NCBI GenBank assembly: GCA_000721375.1
Contig: JOGW01000027.1
Coordinates: 1-64,000, forward strand
Length of the DNA stretch: 64,000 nt
Reading direction: 5' to 3'
Origin: Streptomyces sp. NRRL B-3428
GTDB taxonomy: Bacteria; Actinomycetota; Actinomycetes; Streptomycetales; Streptomycetaceae
Shown here: positions 25,891 to 34,688 of the stretch, one piece after another
Layout of the letters: each line of letters begins with the position of its first letter
Numbering within the stretch: position 1 is the stretch's first letter
Made by a program: the position numbers and the translations under genes
Notes under the pieces: generated by a model
The model's database searches: none
What the model saw: the letters and a program-made list of their open reading frames with translations, nothing else
What the model was told of the DNA's origin: nothing

Positions 25891-26550
25891 TCACTTCAGG
25901 TTCGAGAAGTCCGGACCCGCCGTACGCGTGCGCTTGATCTCGTAGAAGCCGGGCGTCGAGGCGACCAGGAGCGTGCCGTCCCACAGGCGGGCCGCGGCCT
26001 CGCCCTGCGGGGCCGGGGTGACGACCGGGCCGAAGAAGGCGATCTGCTCGCCGTCCGCGCCGGGCACCGCGATGACCGGGGTGCCGACGTCCTGGCCGAC
26101 CTTGTCGATGCCCTCCTTGTGGGAGGCGCGCAGCTCGGTGTCGTAGGTGTCCTTCTCCGCGTACTCGATCAGATCGGCGGGCAGGCCGACCTCTTCCAGG
26201 GCGGCGGCGACGGCCTCGAGGGTCGGACCTTCGCCACGGTTGTGGAAGCGGGTGCCGATCGCGGTGTACAGCGCGCCCACCACGTCGTCGCCGTGCAGCT
26301 GCTGTGCCGCGGTGACCACACGCACCGGTCCCCAGCCCTTCTCCAGGAGCTCCTTGTACTGCTCCGGCAGGTCGTCCCGGTTCTCGTTCAGGACGGACAG
26401 GCTCATCACGTGCCAGCGCACCTGGACCGGACGTACCTTCTCGACCTCGAGCATCCAGCGGGAGGTCATCCAGGCCCAGGGGCACAGGGGGTCGAACCAG
26501 AAGTCCGCGGTGACCTTTTCGCCGGTGTTCTGCGCAGCCTGCTCGGTCAT
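25891..26550 (-). CDS. DsbA-fold protein, Rv2466c (mycothiol-linked reductase) family
   Basis: 219 residues of the DsbA/FrnE-like thioredoxin fold. ADFWFDPLCPWAWMTSRW places the nucleophilic Cys23 but has Ala26 where M. tuberculosis Rv2466c has the second cysteine (CPWC, recalled). HVMSLSVLNENRDDLPEQY and VGTPVIAV (cis-Pro loop) also match that family, which reduces substrates with mycothiol. A monothiol site would favour a mycothiol-mixed-disulfide mechanism. ATG 26550 follows GGAGG at 11 bases. It is divergent from an aminopeptidase N gene. Confidence 0.9.
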   Translation of the reverse strand: MTEQAAQNTGEKVTADFWFDPLCPWAWMTSRWMLEVEKVRPVQVRWHVMSLSVLNENRDDLPEQYKELLEKGWGPVRVVTAAQQLHGDDVVGALYTAIGTRFHNRGEGPTLEAVAAALEEVGLPADLIEYAEKDTYDTELRASHKEGIDKVGQDVGTPVIAVPGADGEQIAFFGPVVTPAPQGEAAARLWDGTLLVASTPGFYEIKRTRTAGPDFSNLK

Positions 26551-26743
26551 GACTGTTGAATCCTCCATCGACATTCCGTCACGCTTCGTCATCGACTTCC
26601 GTCGCACATCTGTCCCGGGAACATCCTGGCCAACGAGGGCATTCCCGGATGCCCGCCGTCGGGGCGACATGGGAGGATCGCATCGATCGCGACACCACAA
26701 GCCGTCGGATCGACCCGTCCATGCGTGTTACGAGGGAGTACCC

Positions 26744-29320
26744 GTGCCCGGAGAGAACCTGTCCCGCGACGAAGCCCGGGAGCGGGCCGCACTGCTGTCC
26801 GTCGACGGTTACGAGGTCTCGCTCGACCTCAGGTCCGCGGTGGGCGAGTCCGGCGCCGAGCCTCGTACGTTCCGGTCGGTGACGACCGTCCGCTTCCGCT
26901 GCTCGGAGCCGGGGGCCGCGAGCTTCGCCGATCTGATCGCGCCGAGCGTCACCGCGGTCTCCCTGAACGGGGTCGATCTCGATCCGTCGGAGGTCTTCGA
27001 CGGATCGCGGGTCACGCTGGAGGATCTGCGCGAGGAGAACGAGCTGGTCGTGGACGCGCAGTGCGCCTACAGCCGGACCGGCGAGGGCATGCACCGCTTC
27101 GTCGACCCCGAGGACGGCGAGGTCTATCTCTACACGCAGTACGAGCCGGCCGACTCGCGCCGGGTGATGACCTGCTTCGAGCAGCCCGACCTCAAGGCGC
27201 CCTTCCGTATGGAGGTCACCGCGCCCGAGGGCTGGACGGCGTGGTCGAACGGTGTGGGTGAACTGGCCGACGGTGTCTGGCGGTTCGCGGAGACCAAGCC
27301 GATCTCCTCGTACATCACGGCGTTCGTGGCGGGTCCGTACCACTACGTGACGGACAACTACACGCGCAAGCTCGCGGACGGCACAACGCTGGAGATCCCG
27401 CTCGGCGCGATGTGCCGCAAGGGCCTCGCCAAGCACTTCGACGCGGACGACGTCTTCCTGATCACCAAGCAGGGCCTGGACTTCTTCCACGACAACTTCG
27501 ACTACCCGTACCCCTTCGGGAAGTACGACCAGGCCTTCGTGCCCGAGTACAACCTCGGCGCGATGGAGAACCCGGGGCTCGTCACCTTCCGCGAGGAGTA
27601 CATCTTCCGCGGCAAGGTCACCTCGGCCTCCTACGAGCGGCGCGCGAACGTCATCCTGCACGAGATGGCGCACATGTGGTTCGGCGACCTCGTGACCATG
27701 CAGTGGTGGGACGACCTGTGGCTGAAGGAGTCCTTCGCGGACTTCATGGGCTCCTTCTCGATGGTGGAGTGCACCCGCTTCACCAACGGCTGGATCACCT
27801 TCGCCAACAACCGCAAGTCCTGGGCGTACCGCGCCGACCAGCTGCCCTCCACGCACCCGATCACGGCCGACATCCGTGACCTGGAGGACGCGAAGCTCAA
27901 CTTCGACGGGATCACGTACGCGAAGGGCGCCTCGGTGCTCAAGCAGCTCGTGGCGTACGCGGGCCAGGACGCGTTCCTGGAGGGCGCCCGTCGCTACTTC
28001 AAGCGGCACGCCTACGGGAACACGCAGCTCGGTGATCTGCTGTCGGTCCTGGAGGAGACCTCGGGCCGCGACATGGCGGCCTGGTCGCGCTCCTGGCTGC
28101 AGACCGCCGGGGTCAACTCCCTTACTCCCGTGGTCACTTATGACGCGGCGGGCCGGGTGACGGAGCTCGCCGTGGTCCAGGAGGCGGCCGCCTCGCACCC
28201 GGAGCTGCGGCCGCACCGCGTCGCGATCGGCCTCTACCGCCGTACGCCTTCGGGCACGGTGGAGCGCTACGCACGCGCCGAGGCGGATGTCGACGGCCCC
28301 CGTACGGTGATCGCGGAGCTGGCCGGCGCCGAGCGTCCCGACCTGATCCTGGTCAACGACGACGACCTGACGTACTGCAAGATCCGCTTCGACGAGGGCT
28401 CGCTGGAGACGCTCCGTTCCCACCTGGGTGAGGTGAGCGACCCGCTGGCGCGCGCCCTGTGCTGGTCGGCGCTGTGGAACCTGACGCGTGACGGCCTCAT
28501 GCCCGCCCGGGACTTCATCTCCCTCGTCATGAACTTCGCGGGCCGTGAGACGGATATCGGCGTCCTGCAGATGCTGCACACGTGGGCCCGCTCGGCACTG
28601 GTCAACTACGCGGCGCCCGCGTGGCGTCCGACCGGTGAGCGCCTTCTCGCGGAAGGCGCTCTGCGCGAGCTGCGAGTCTCCGAACCGGGCAGCCAGGAGC
28701 AGCTGACCTGGGCGCGCTTCTTCGCGTCGGTCGCCTCGTCGGAGGCCGACTACCAGCTCCTGGAGGGGCTGCTGGACTCCTCGGCCTCGATCGACGGTCT
28801 GGACGTCGACCAGGAGATGCGCTGGGCGTTCCTCGAGCCGCTGGCCTCCGCGGGCCGCGCCTCGGAAGAGGTCCTGTCCGCCGAACTCGCCCGCGACGAC
28901 ACCGCCTCCGGCAAGCGCCACCAGGTCCGCTGCCTGGCCGCGCGCCCCTCGGAGGCGGTCAAGGCGCAGGCGTGGGCCTCGGTCGTCGAGTCGGACGCCC
29001 TGTCCAACGCCCTGGTCGAGGCGACGATTTCGGGCTTCGCCCAGCCGTCGCAGCGCGCGCTCATCGCGCCGTACGCCCCGAAGTACTTCGCCGCGATCGA
29101 GCGGGTGTGGGCCGACCGGTCGATCCAGATCGGGATGGACGTGGTGCGGGGCCTGTTCCCGGCGCTCCAGGACTCCGTCGAGACACTGGCGGCCACGGAC
29201 GACTGGCTGTCCTCGCACGAGACCGCGGCACCGGCGCTGCGACGCCTCGTCCTGGAGGCCCGGGACGATCTGGCCCGGGTGCTTCGGGGGCAGGCTTGTG
29301 ATGCGGGGGCTGCGGTCTGA
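26744..29320 (+). CDS. pepN: Aminopeptidase N, M1 family (copy 1)
   Basis: 858 residues, cytosolic zinc metallopeptidase removing N-terminal residues from peptides. The exopeptidase motif reads GAMENPG (about residue 272). The zinc site is H306-E-x-x-H310 with Glu329 (HEMAHMWFGDLV ... LKESFA). A C-terminal ERAP1-like helical domain completes the family layout. GTG 26744 follows GGGAG. A second M1 gene of exactly the same length occurs at 44561; the two differ around the GAMEN motif (Pro-Gly here, Ala-Gly there), so substrate preferences may have diverged. Confidence 0.95.
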   Translation: MPGENLSRDEARERAALLSVDGYEVSLDLRSAVGESGAEPRTFRSVTTVRFRCSEPGAASFADLIAPSVTAVSLNGVDLDPSEVFDGSRVTLEDLREENELVVDAQCAYSRTGEGMHRFVDPEDGEVYLYTQYEPADSRRVMTCFEQPDLKAPFRMEVTAPEGWTAWSNGVGELADGVWRFAETKPISSYITAFVAGPYHYVTDNYTRKLADGTTLEIPLGAMCRKGLAKHFDADDVFLITKQGLDFFHDNFDYPYPFGKYDQAFVPEYNLGAMENPGLVTFREEYIFRGKVTSASYERRANVILHEMAHMWFGDLVTMQWWDDLWLKESFADFMGSFSMVECTRFTNGWITFANNRKSWAYRADQLPSTHPITADIRDLEDAKLNFDGITYAKGASVLKQLVAYAGQDAFLEGARRYFKRHAYGNTQLGDLLSVLEETSGRDMAAWSRSWLQTAGVNSLTPVVTYDAAGRVTELAVVQEAAASHPELRPHRVAIGLYRRTPSGTVERYARAEADVDGPRTVIAELAGAERPDLILVNDDDLTYCKIRFDEGSLETLRSHLGEVSDPLARALCWSALWNLTRDGLMPARDFISLVMNFAGRETDIGVLQMLHTWARSALVNYAAPAWRPTGERLLAEGALRELRVSEPGSQEQLTWARFFASVASSEADYQLLEGLLDSSASIDGLDVDQEMRWAFLEPLASAGRASEEVLSAELARDDTASGKRHQVRCLAARPSEAVKAQAWASVVESDALSNALVEATISGFAQPSQRALIAPYAPKYFAAIERVWADRSIQIGMDVVRGLFPALQDSVETLAATDDWLSSHETAAPALRRLVLEARDDLARVLRGQACDAGAAV

Positions 29321-29630
29321 GTTCGTCGGGGGTGCGGTCGCGTCTCGGGCGCGACCGCACCCTCGCCCGTTTCCGGGTCGCTCATCGCATCCTCTCCGCA
29401 CCGCCCACCCCGCATCTCCCCGGCACCTTCGGCATCGGCCGGAGACCAGCGGGACGGGTCCGTCCGCGACACACCCGTGACACACGAGCCCCGTGCGTAC
29501 CCGTAACCCCCATCCGGACCAGCCCTTCTCGGCTCTCGAACGCCCGTCCTTTAGTGCAGGATTGTCCGGTTTATGCGACGGGACGGTAACAGCGGTTAGA
29601 GGGTGGTCACCGAGCGGGAAACCCTTGGCC
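29321..29630. other. 310-bp intergenic region with a 13-bp hairpin
   Basis: Contains the probable pepN terminator at 29330-29362 and then about 270 bases with no plausible gene. The promoter of the gene at 29631 must lie here, but I cannot place it with confidence. Confidence 0.6.
29330..29362 (+). terminator. Hairpin terminator after pepN copy 1
   Basis: Perfect 13-bp stem GGGTGCGGTCGCG / CGCGACCGCACCC with a 7-base loop, ten bases after the stop; no clear U-tract. Confidence 0.75.
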
Positions 29631-30866
29631 ATGAACCACAACACCCCGCTCTCCCCCCGCCCCCTGCACCACCTCTCCGACATCTCGCGCCGCGTCCTCA
29701 CCGCGGCCCAGCTGCGCAGCCACGGAGTCTCCGCCGCGGAGACCAGCACGCAGTGCCGGCCCGGTGGGCCGTGGCAGCAGGTGCTGCCGGGGGTGTTCCT
29801 GCTGCATCCGGGGCCGCCGACCAGCGAGGAGCGGCTGCACGCCGTGCTCCTGTACGCCGGGCGGCCGCCCGGGCCCGCCACGGGCGCCACCGCCGGTGTG
29901 ACCGGGACGGCGCCCGGTCTCAGCACCATCCCGCCGCAGACCGGGATGCCCCGGATGCCCCGGCAGTCCGCCGCCTCGGCCGCGGCCGCCTCGCTGCCGC
30001 CCGCGTCCCGGCCGCCGGTGGAGCGCTCGGCCGACGAGCGGCGTTCGATGGCCGCCCACCCCTCCTCGTACAAGCCGAGGAAGAAGGCCGAACCCGCGGG
30101 CGGGAGCGCCTCGTTCGCGTACGAGGACGTGATGATCACCGGGCTTGCGGCGCTGACCCTGCACGGGTTCTCGGCCGCTCCCCCGCTGCCCTCGCTCGAC
30201 CGGATCGACGTCCTGGTGCCCAGGACGCGGCGGCTGCGGTCCGTGCACTTCGCGCGGCCCCTGCGGACGCATGCGATGCCACAGCCGGTGAGTGTCACCG
30301 GGCTGCCCGTCGCACCCGTGCCGCGGGCGCTCGCCGACGCGGTCCACCAGCTCGATGACGCCGGGGCCGTACGCAGGCTGCTGATGGAGGCCGTACGGGG
30401 AGGGCACTGCGAACCGGCCGCCATCGTGCGGGAGTTGAACCACGCACGGCTGCTGAGCCTGCCGCACGTGGTCGACGCCGTGGACTCGCTGCTCGCGGAG
30501 GGGCGGGCGATCGCCGAGGACCGGCTGTTCCGGATGGTGGCCGAGTTCGGGCTGCCCGATCCGCTGTGGAACGTGGATCTGCGGCTGCCCGGCGGTCCGC
30601 AGCTGGGCGGAGTCGACGCCTACTGGCCCGACCAGGCCGTGGCGGTGGAGCTGGACACCCGGGCGCCGCGCCAGGACGACGACGCGCTGTGGTCCGAATA
30701 CGCCCGCAAGCGGGAGCACTTGGAGCGGCTCGGGATCACGGTCGTGCACATCACCCCGCGCAAGCTGCGGGAATCGCTCGAACAGCAGGCCGCCGTGGTG
30801 CGTACGGCACTGATGGCCTCGACCGACCGGGAGCCCGCGGCGTACGTGGTGGTGCTGCCGCGCTGA
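29631..30866 (+). CDS. AbiEi-like N-domain plus DUF559/VSR-like nuclease-fold protein
   Basis: 411 residues. The N-terminal part (RRVLTAAQLRSHGVSAAE ... WQQVLPGVFLLHPG) resembles the winged AbiEi antitoxin domain. A low-complexity Ala/Pro linker (about residues 80-150) follows. The C-terminal part has GVDAYWPDQAVAVELDTRAP and LERLGITVVHITPRKL, which recall the DUF559/VSR restriction-endonuclease-like fold. No AbiEii nucleotidyltransferase toxin adjoins it. Function is unknown; proteins like this are widespread in actinobacteria. ATG 29631 is the first reasonable start; the ribosome site is weak. Confidence 0.65.
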   Translation: MNHNTPLSPRPLHHLSDISRRVLTAAQLRSHGVSAAETSTQCRPGGPWQQVLPGVFLLHPGPPTSEERLHAVLLYAGRPPGPATGATAGVTGTAPGLSTIPPQTGMPRMPRQSAASAAAASLPPASRPPVERSADERRSMAAHPSSYKPRKKAEPAGGSASFAYEDVMITGLAALTLHGFSAAPPLPSLDRIDVLVPRTRRLRSVHFARPLRTHAMPQPVSVTGLPVAPVPRALADAVHQLDDAGAVRRLLMEAVRGGHCEPAAIVRELNHARLLSLPHVVDAVDSLLAEGRAIAEDRLFRMVAEFGLPDPLWNVDLRLPGGPQLGGVDAYWPDQAVAVELDTRAPRQDDDALWSEYARKREHLERLGITVVHITPRKLRESLEQQAAVVRTALMASTDREPAAYVVVLPR

Positions 30867-30889
30867 GAACGGGGGGCGCAGGAGGGGAA

Positions 30890-30922
30890 GGGGCGGACTC
30901 CCGGATGACGGGAGTCCGCCCC
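30890..30922 (+). terminator. 14-bp hairpin terminator
   Basis: GGGGCGGACTCCCG (30890-30903) and CGGGAGTCCGCCCC (30909-30922), loop GATGA, placed 23 bases after the stop of the AbiEi/DUF559-like gene. Confidence 0.85.
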
Positions 30923-30942
30923 TCGCGCGCGCTTGGGGGCTG

Positions 30943-31018
30943 CTTCGGGCGTCCGCCGGGGTACGCCGGAGTGCCGGCGGCCCGCGGCTGCCCTACCGCA
31001 CCCGGCGGACGCCCGAAG
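30943..31018. repeat. 17-bp inverted repeat enclosing a second hairpin
   Basis: CTTCGGGCGTCCGCCGG (30943-30959) and CCGGCGGACGCCCGAAG (31002-31018) pair perfectly. The 42-base interior holds a further hairpin CGCCGG-AGTG-CCGGCG (30964-30979). It directly follows another terminator and precedes the NUDIX gene by 55 bases. Confidence 0.75.
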
Positions 31019-31073
31019 ACCGTTTGGGGAACGGAGGTCTGCCAGAAGGTGTCCAGCCCTTAACGTGTGCAGG

Positions 31074-31529
31074 GTGCACAAAGAGCTGAGGGTGGCGGCC
31101 TACGCCGTCTGCGTACGCGACGGACAGCTGCTGCTCGCCCGCTGGGTCGCCGGGGACGGCAGCAAACGGTGGACCCTGCCGGGCGGCGGCATGGAGCACG
31201 GCGAGGATCCGTACGACACGGTGATCCGCGAGGCCGAGGAGGAGACCGGGTACGCGGTGCGGCCGGTCACGCTGCTCGGAGTGGACTCGATCCGGCGCCG
31301 CTATCCGCGCAAACTCGGCACGTTCGCCGACTTCCACGGGCTGCGCCTGGTGTACGAGGGCGAGATCACCGGCGGCGAACTGCGCAACGAGACGGACGGT
31401 TCGACGGACATGGCGGCCTGGCACGCACTGGACGCGGTGCCGGGGCTGCCGCGGGTGGGCCTGGTGGACGTGGGACTCGGGCTGTGGCGCAGCCGGCCGG
31501 CGGTGGGGCGGGTGGAGGCCGAGCACTGA
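31074..31529 (+). CDS. NUDIX hydrolase
   Basis: 151 residues with a complete Nudix box: GGGMEHGEDPYDTVIREAEE followed by ETGY. These enzymes hydrolyse nucleoside diphosphates linked to another moiety; the exact substrate is not predictable. GTG 31074 is the likely start. There is no Shine-Dalgarno; TTAACG lies 14 bases upstream, so translation from a leaderless mRNA is plausible. It converges on the ssu operon across a tandem repeat. Confidence 0.9.
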   Translation: MHKELRVAAYAVCVRDGQLLLARWVAGDGSKRWTLPGGGMEHGEDPYDTVIREAEEETGYAVRPVTLLGVDSIRRRYPRKLGTFADFHGLRLVYEGEITGGELRNETDGSTDMAAWHALDAVPGLPRVGLVDVGLGLWRSRPAVGRVEAEH

Positions 31530-31532
31530 GCG

Positions 31533-31612
31533 CCCGACCCGAGCGTGCCGGCACGGCGCATCCACCCTCCCGACCCGAGCGTGCCGGCACGGCGCATCCA
31601 CCCGCCCGACCC
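31533..31612. repeat. 36-bp tandem repeat, two copies plus a partial third
   Basis: Copies at 31533-31567 and 31569-31603 are identical over 35 bases, and the third begins at 31605 (CCCGACCC). Each full unit contains the palindrome GTGCCGGCAC. The array lies between the stop of the NUDIX gene and the convergent end of ssuD. Confidence 0.85.
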
Positions 31613-32812
31613 TCACCTTCCGCCGGCCACCAACAGCGGCGCCCCGCCCGGCGCCGACGCGGGCCGCCCGTTGGTCAACGGCCGTCCGGTGAGCGGGAGT
31701 TCACCGGTCAGGCCACGTGCCACCAGTTCAGGGATCACGCCCTCCCCGAACCAGTACGCCTCCTCCAGATGCGGATAGCCGGAGAGCACGAAGTGTTCGA
31801 CGCCGAGCGCGTGGTACTCCTCGATCCGGTCCGCGACCTCGGCGTGCGACCCGACGAGCGCCGTCCCCGCCCCGCCGCGTACGAGCCCCACACCGGCCCA
31901 CAGATTCGGCGCTATCTCCAAGCGGTCCCTGCTGCCCCCGTGCAGTGCCAGCATCCGCTGCTGGCCCACCGACTCGCTGCGTCCGAGCGCCTGCTGGGCC
32001 GCGGCGACCGTGTCCGCGTCCAGGTCGTCGAGCAGCCGGTGCGCCACCGCCCACGCCTCCTTGGACGAGTCCCGAGAGATCGAGTGCAGCCGGATACCGA
32101 AGCGGACCGTACGCCCCTCGGCCTCCGCGAGCCCCCGGATCCAGTCGATCTTCTCCTTGACCTGCGCCGGCGGTTCGCCCCAGGTCAGATAGACGTCCGA
32201 GTGCCGCGCCGCGACCGGACCCGCGGCGGGCGAGGACCCGCCGAAGAAGATCTGCGGCAGCGGGTCCGGTGGCAGCGCGGTCAGCGCGCCGTCCACGCGG
32301 TAGTGGGCTCCGGTGAAGTCGTACGGGTGACCGCCCCATGCTCCCCGTACCACCGAAAGGAATTCATCCGTACGTGCATAGCGCTGGTCGTGGTCGAGAT
32401 GATCGCCGAAGCGGCGCTGTTCCGTGGAGTCACCGCCGGTGACCACGTTCAGGAGCAGCCGCCCGCGGGTGATGCGCTGATACGTGGCCGCCATCTGTGC
32501 GGCGAGTACGGGTGAGATGACGCCGGGCCGGAAGGCGACGAGGAACTTCAGCCGCTCGGTGTGCTGGGCGAGCGCGACCGTCGTCAACCAAGCGTCCTCG
32601 CACCACGTGCCGGTCGGCGTGAGCACCGCCTCGAACCCCAACTGCTCGGCAGCCTTGGCGATTTGGGCGAGGTACTCGATATCGGGGGCGCGCACCCCGC
32701 TGACCGGTGTGATGCGGTCGCGCTTGATACCGCCGTCGGTGTAGGCGTGCCGGTCGACGAGCGTACGGCCGTCGCCGCCGGTCGGCAGGAACCAGTGCAG
32801 GTGGACGGTCAT
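31613..32812 (-). CDS. ssuD: FMNH2-dependent alkanesulfonate monooxygenase
   Basis: 399 residues of the bacterial luciferase-like TIM-barrel family. The start VHLHWFLPTGGDGRTL, the segment FEAVLTPTGTWCEDAW and GRLLLNVVTGGDSTEQRRFG are typical of SsuD. The enzyme desulfonates C1-type and longer alkanesulfonates to aldehyde and sulfite using FMNH2 and O2. It is the last gene of the ssu operon, two bases after ssuA. No FMN reductase gene (ssuE) is present in the operon, so reduced flavin must come from elsewhere. Confidence 0.95.
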   Translation of the reverse strand: MTVHLHWFLPTGGDGRTLVDRHAYTDGGIKRDRITPVSGVRAPDIEYLAQIAKAAEQLGFEAVLTPTGTWCEDAWLTTVALAQHTERLKFLVAFRPGVISPVLAAQMAATYQRITRGRLLLNVVTGGDSTEQRRFGDHLDHDQRYARTDEFLSVVRGAWGGHPYDFTGAHYRVDGALTALPPDPLPQIFFGGSSPAAGPVAARHSDVYLTWGEPPAQVKEKIDWIRGLAEAEGRTVRFGIRLHSISRDSSKEAWAVAHRLLDDLDADTVAAAQQALGRSESVGQQRMLALHGGSRDRLEIAPNLWAGVGLVRGGAGTALVGSHAEVADRIEEYHALGVEHFVLSGYPHLEEAYWFGEGVIPELVARGLTGELPLTGRPLTNGRPASAPGGAPLLVAGGR

Positions 32813-32814
32813 GG

Positions 32815-33855
32815 TCAGTTCTCCTCGTACGTACGGGCCGGAGTGGTGGACGGCGGCAGATCGCCGTTGAAGCGGGGATCCACGAAGTCGGCGAAGTCGA
32901 CCTTCTTCGGGATCAGCTTCAGTTCGGCGAAGGTGTCGGCGATCTGCTGCTCGGAGGCGATGGCCGCCTTGTCGACGGCCACCGAGATCCGGGTACCGGC
33001 CGACCGCTTCACCGAGGCGAGCGCCACCGCGTACGGCAGCCCGGTCTCCTTGGCCCAGGCCTTCGCCCAGGCCTCAGGGTGCTTGTAGACCCAGTCCTGG
33101 GCGCGGCGCAGGCGCTGCAGATAGTCCTCGATCGCGGCGGACTTCTTGTCGTCCGCGAGGGCGCCGGGCGCCGCGACCTGGAAGCCGAGACCGTTGGTGA
33201 GACCTTCGCCGGTGACGAGCACCCGGCCCTGCTTCGACACGAGGACCTGTGAGGTGTACGGGTCCCACACCGCCCAGGCGTCCACCTTGCCGCTGTTGAA
33301 CGCGGCCAGGGCGTCGGCCGGCTGGAGATAGCTGACCTTGATGTCGTCGAGGGTCAGACCCGCCGACTTCAGTACGGCGACGAGCAGGAAGTGCGCGGAA
33401 CTGCCCTGGGCGACGGCCACCGACTTGCCCTTGAGCTGGGCGGGCTTCTTGAGCGGGGAGTCCTCGGGGACGAGCACGGTGTCGCCGTCCGACCTGCCGT
33501 GGGTCGCGCTCACCACGGTGATCTTCGAGCCTGCGCCCGCCGCGAACACGGGCGGTGTGTTGCCCACGGCGCCGATGTCGACGGCCTTGGCATTGACGGC
33601 TTCCAGGAGAGGTGGTCCCGAGGTGAAGGTGGACCATTTGATCTTGTAGTCGAGGTCGTCCAGCTCACCCGCGGCGCGCAGCACGGCCTCCGAACCTCCC
33701 TTCTGGTCACCGACGTTGAGCGTGAGCGAGCCCTTCCCGTCGGTGCCGTCCCCCGCGCCTCCCACGGAGGTCTCGGCCGAGGAGGTGCCGCCGCAGGCGG
33801 CGAGCAGGAGGGCGAGGGGGGTGAGCAGGGCGGGGAGGTAGCGGCTTTTGCGCAT
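32815..33855 (-). CDS. ssuA: Aliphatic sulfonate ABC transporter, substrate-binding lipoprotein
   Basis: 346 residues. The signal peptide ends in the lipobox LLAAC with Cys21. The mature part is an SsuA/THI5-like periplasmic-binding fold (VGDQKGGSEAVLRAAG, AVAQGSSAHFLLVAVLKSAG, DAWAVWDPYTS). It is anchored outside the membrane and delivers sulfonates to the SsuBC transporter. ATG 33855 (MRKSRYLPALL) was chosen for the signal peptide. A 20-base direct duplication lies just upstream (33867-33909). Confidence 0.94.
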   Translation of the reverse strand: MRKSRYLPALLTPLALLLAACGGTSSAETSVGGAGDGTDGKGSLTLNVGDQKGGSEAVLRAAGELDDLDYKIKWSTFTSGPPLLEAVNAKAVDIGAVGNTPPVFAAGAGSKITVVSATHGRSDGDTVLVPEDSPLKKPAQLKGKSVAVAQGSSAHFLLVAVLKSAGLTLDDIKVSYLQPADALAAFNSGKVDAWAVWDPYTSQVLVSKQGRVLVTGEGLTNGLGFQVAAPGALADDKKSAAIEDYLQRLRRAQDWVYKHPEAWAKAWAKETGLPYAVALASVKRSAGTRISVAVDKAAIASEQQIADTFAELKLIPKKVDFADFVDPRFNGDLPPSTTPARTYEEN

Positions 33856-33866
33856 GGGGAGTCCGT

Positions 33867-33909
33867 ATCTGTGGTGGAGGTGAGTCGGCATCTGTGGTGG
33901 AGGTGAGTC
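33867..33909. repeat. 20-bp direct repeat in the ssuB-ssuA spacer
   Basis: ATCTGTGGTGGAGGTGAGTC at 33867-33886 and again at 33890-33909, period 23. It lies between the ssuB stop and the ssuA start, in the transcribed leader of ssuA. Confidence 0.85.
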
Positions 33910-33929
33910 AGCAGGCGGGTACGTGCGGG

Positions 33930-34688
33930 TCAGACCGAGTCGTCGACGCCGAGGAGTTCGAGGAGGCGGGAGCGCAGAGCGGCGAAGCGCGGGTCGGCGA
34001 TGTCGCGGGGCCGGTCCAGATCGACCCGCACCTCGTGCGCGATGACCCCGTCCTCCATCACCAGGACGCGGTCGGCGAGCAGCACCGCCTCCTCGACGTC
34101 GTGCGTGACGAGCAGCACCGCGCAGCCGCGGCGCTGCCACAACTCGCCCACCAGACGCTGGGCCTTGATCCGGGTCAGCGCGTCGAGCGCGCCGAACGGC
34201 TCGTCGAGCAGCAGCAGATCGGGCTCGCGCACCAGCGCACGGGCCAGCGAGGCGCGCTGGGCCTCACCGCCGGAGAGGGTCTTGGGCCAGGCGTCCGCGT
34301 GGTGATCGAGACCCACCTCCGCCAACGCACGCTCCGCCGCCGCCCGTTCGGGCTTACCGGGCAGACCGAGCAGCACGTTGCGCCACACCTTCTTCCAGGG
34401 CATGAGCCGGGGCGCCTGGAAGGCGGTGGCCTTGCGGCGCGGCACCAGTACGGTGCCGTCGATCTCGCGGTCGAGGCCGGCGAGGATCTTCAGAAGGGTG
34501 GACTTGCCGCAGCCGCTGCGGCCGAGCAGGGCGACGAACTCGCCCGGTTCCACGGTGAGTTCGAGGTCGTGGATGACCTTGCGTCCGTCGAAGGTGCGGG
34601 TCAGCCCTTCGACGCGTACGGCGGCGGGGGCGGCCCCCTCACCCCGTACGACCGCGGTGGTCACTGTCCCGTGAAGGTCGGTCGCCAT
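33930..34688 (-). CDS. ssuB: Aliphatic sulfonate ABC transporter, ATP-binding protein
   Basis: 252 residues. Walker A GRSGCGKST, Q-loop TAFQAPRLMPWKKVWRNV (the LMPW pattern is typical of nitrate/sulfonate/taurine importers), signature LSGGEAQR and Walker B LLLLDEPFGALDA. It energises sulfonate uptake with SsuC and SsuA. Its start overlaps the end of ssuC by 28 bases. Confidence 0.95.
   Translation of the reverse strand: MATDLHGTVTTAVVRGEGAAPAAVRVEGLTRTFDGRKVIHDLELTVEPGEFVALLGRSGCGKSTLLKILAGLDREIDGTVLVPRRKATAFQAPRLMPWKKVWRNVLLGLPGKPERAAAERALAEVGLDHHADAWPKTLSGGEAQRASLARALVREPDLLLLDEPFGALDALTRIKAQRLVGELWQRRGCAVLLVTHDVEEAVLLADRVLVMEDGVIAHEVRVDLDRPRDIADPRFAALRSRLLELLGVDDSV

Noticed and set aside
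26579..30424. 1281-codon open frame on the minus strand across pepN copy 1
   Set aside because: It is the antisense of a strongly supported M1 peptidase and the next gene, with no recognisable domain.
31533..31612. 36-bp repeats as a CRISPR array
   Set aside because: Units are directly adjacent with no spacers, and there are only two full copies.
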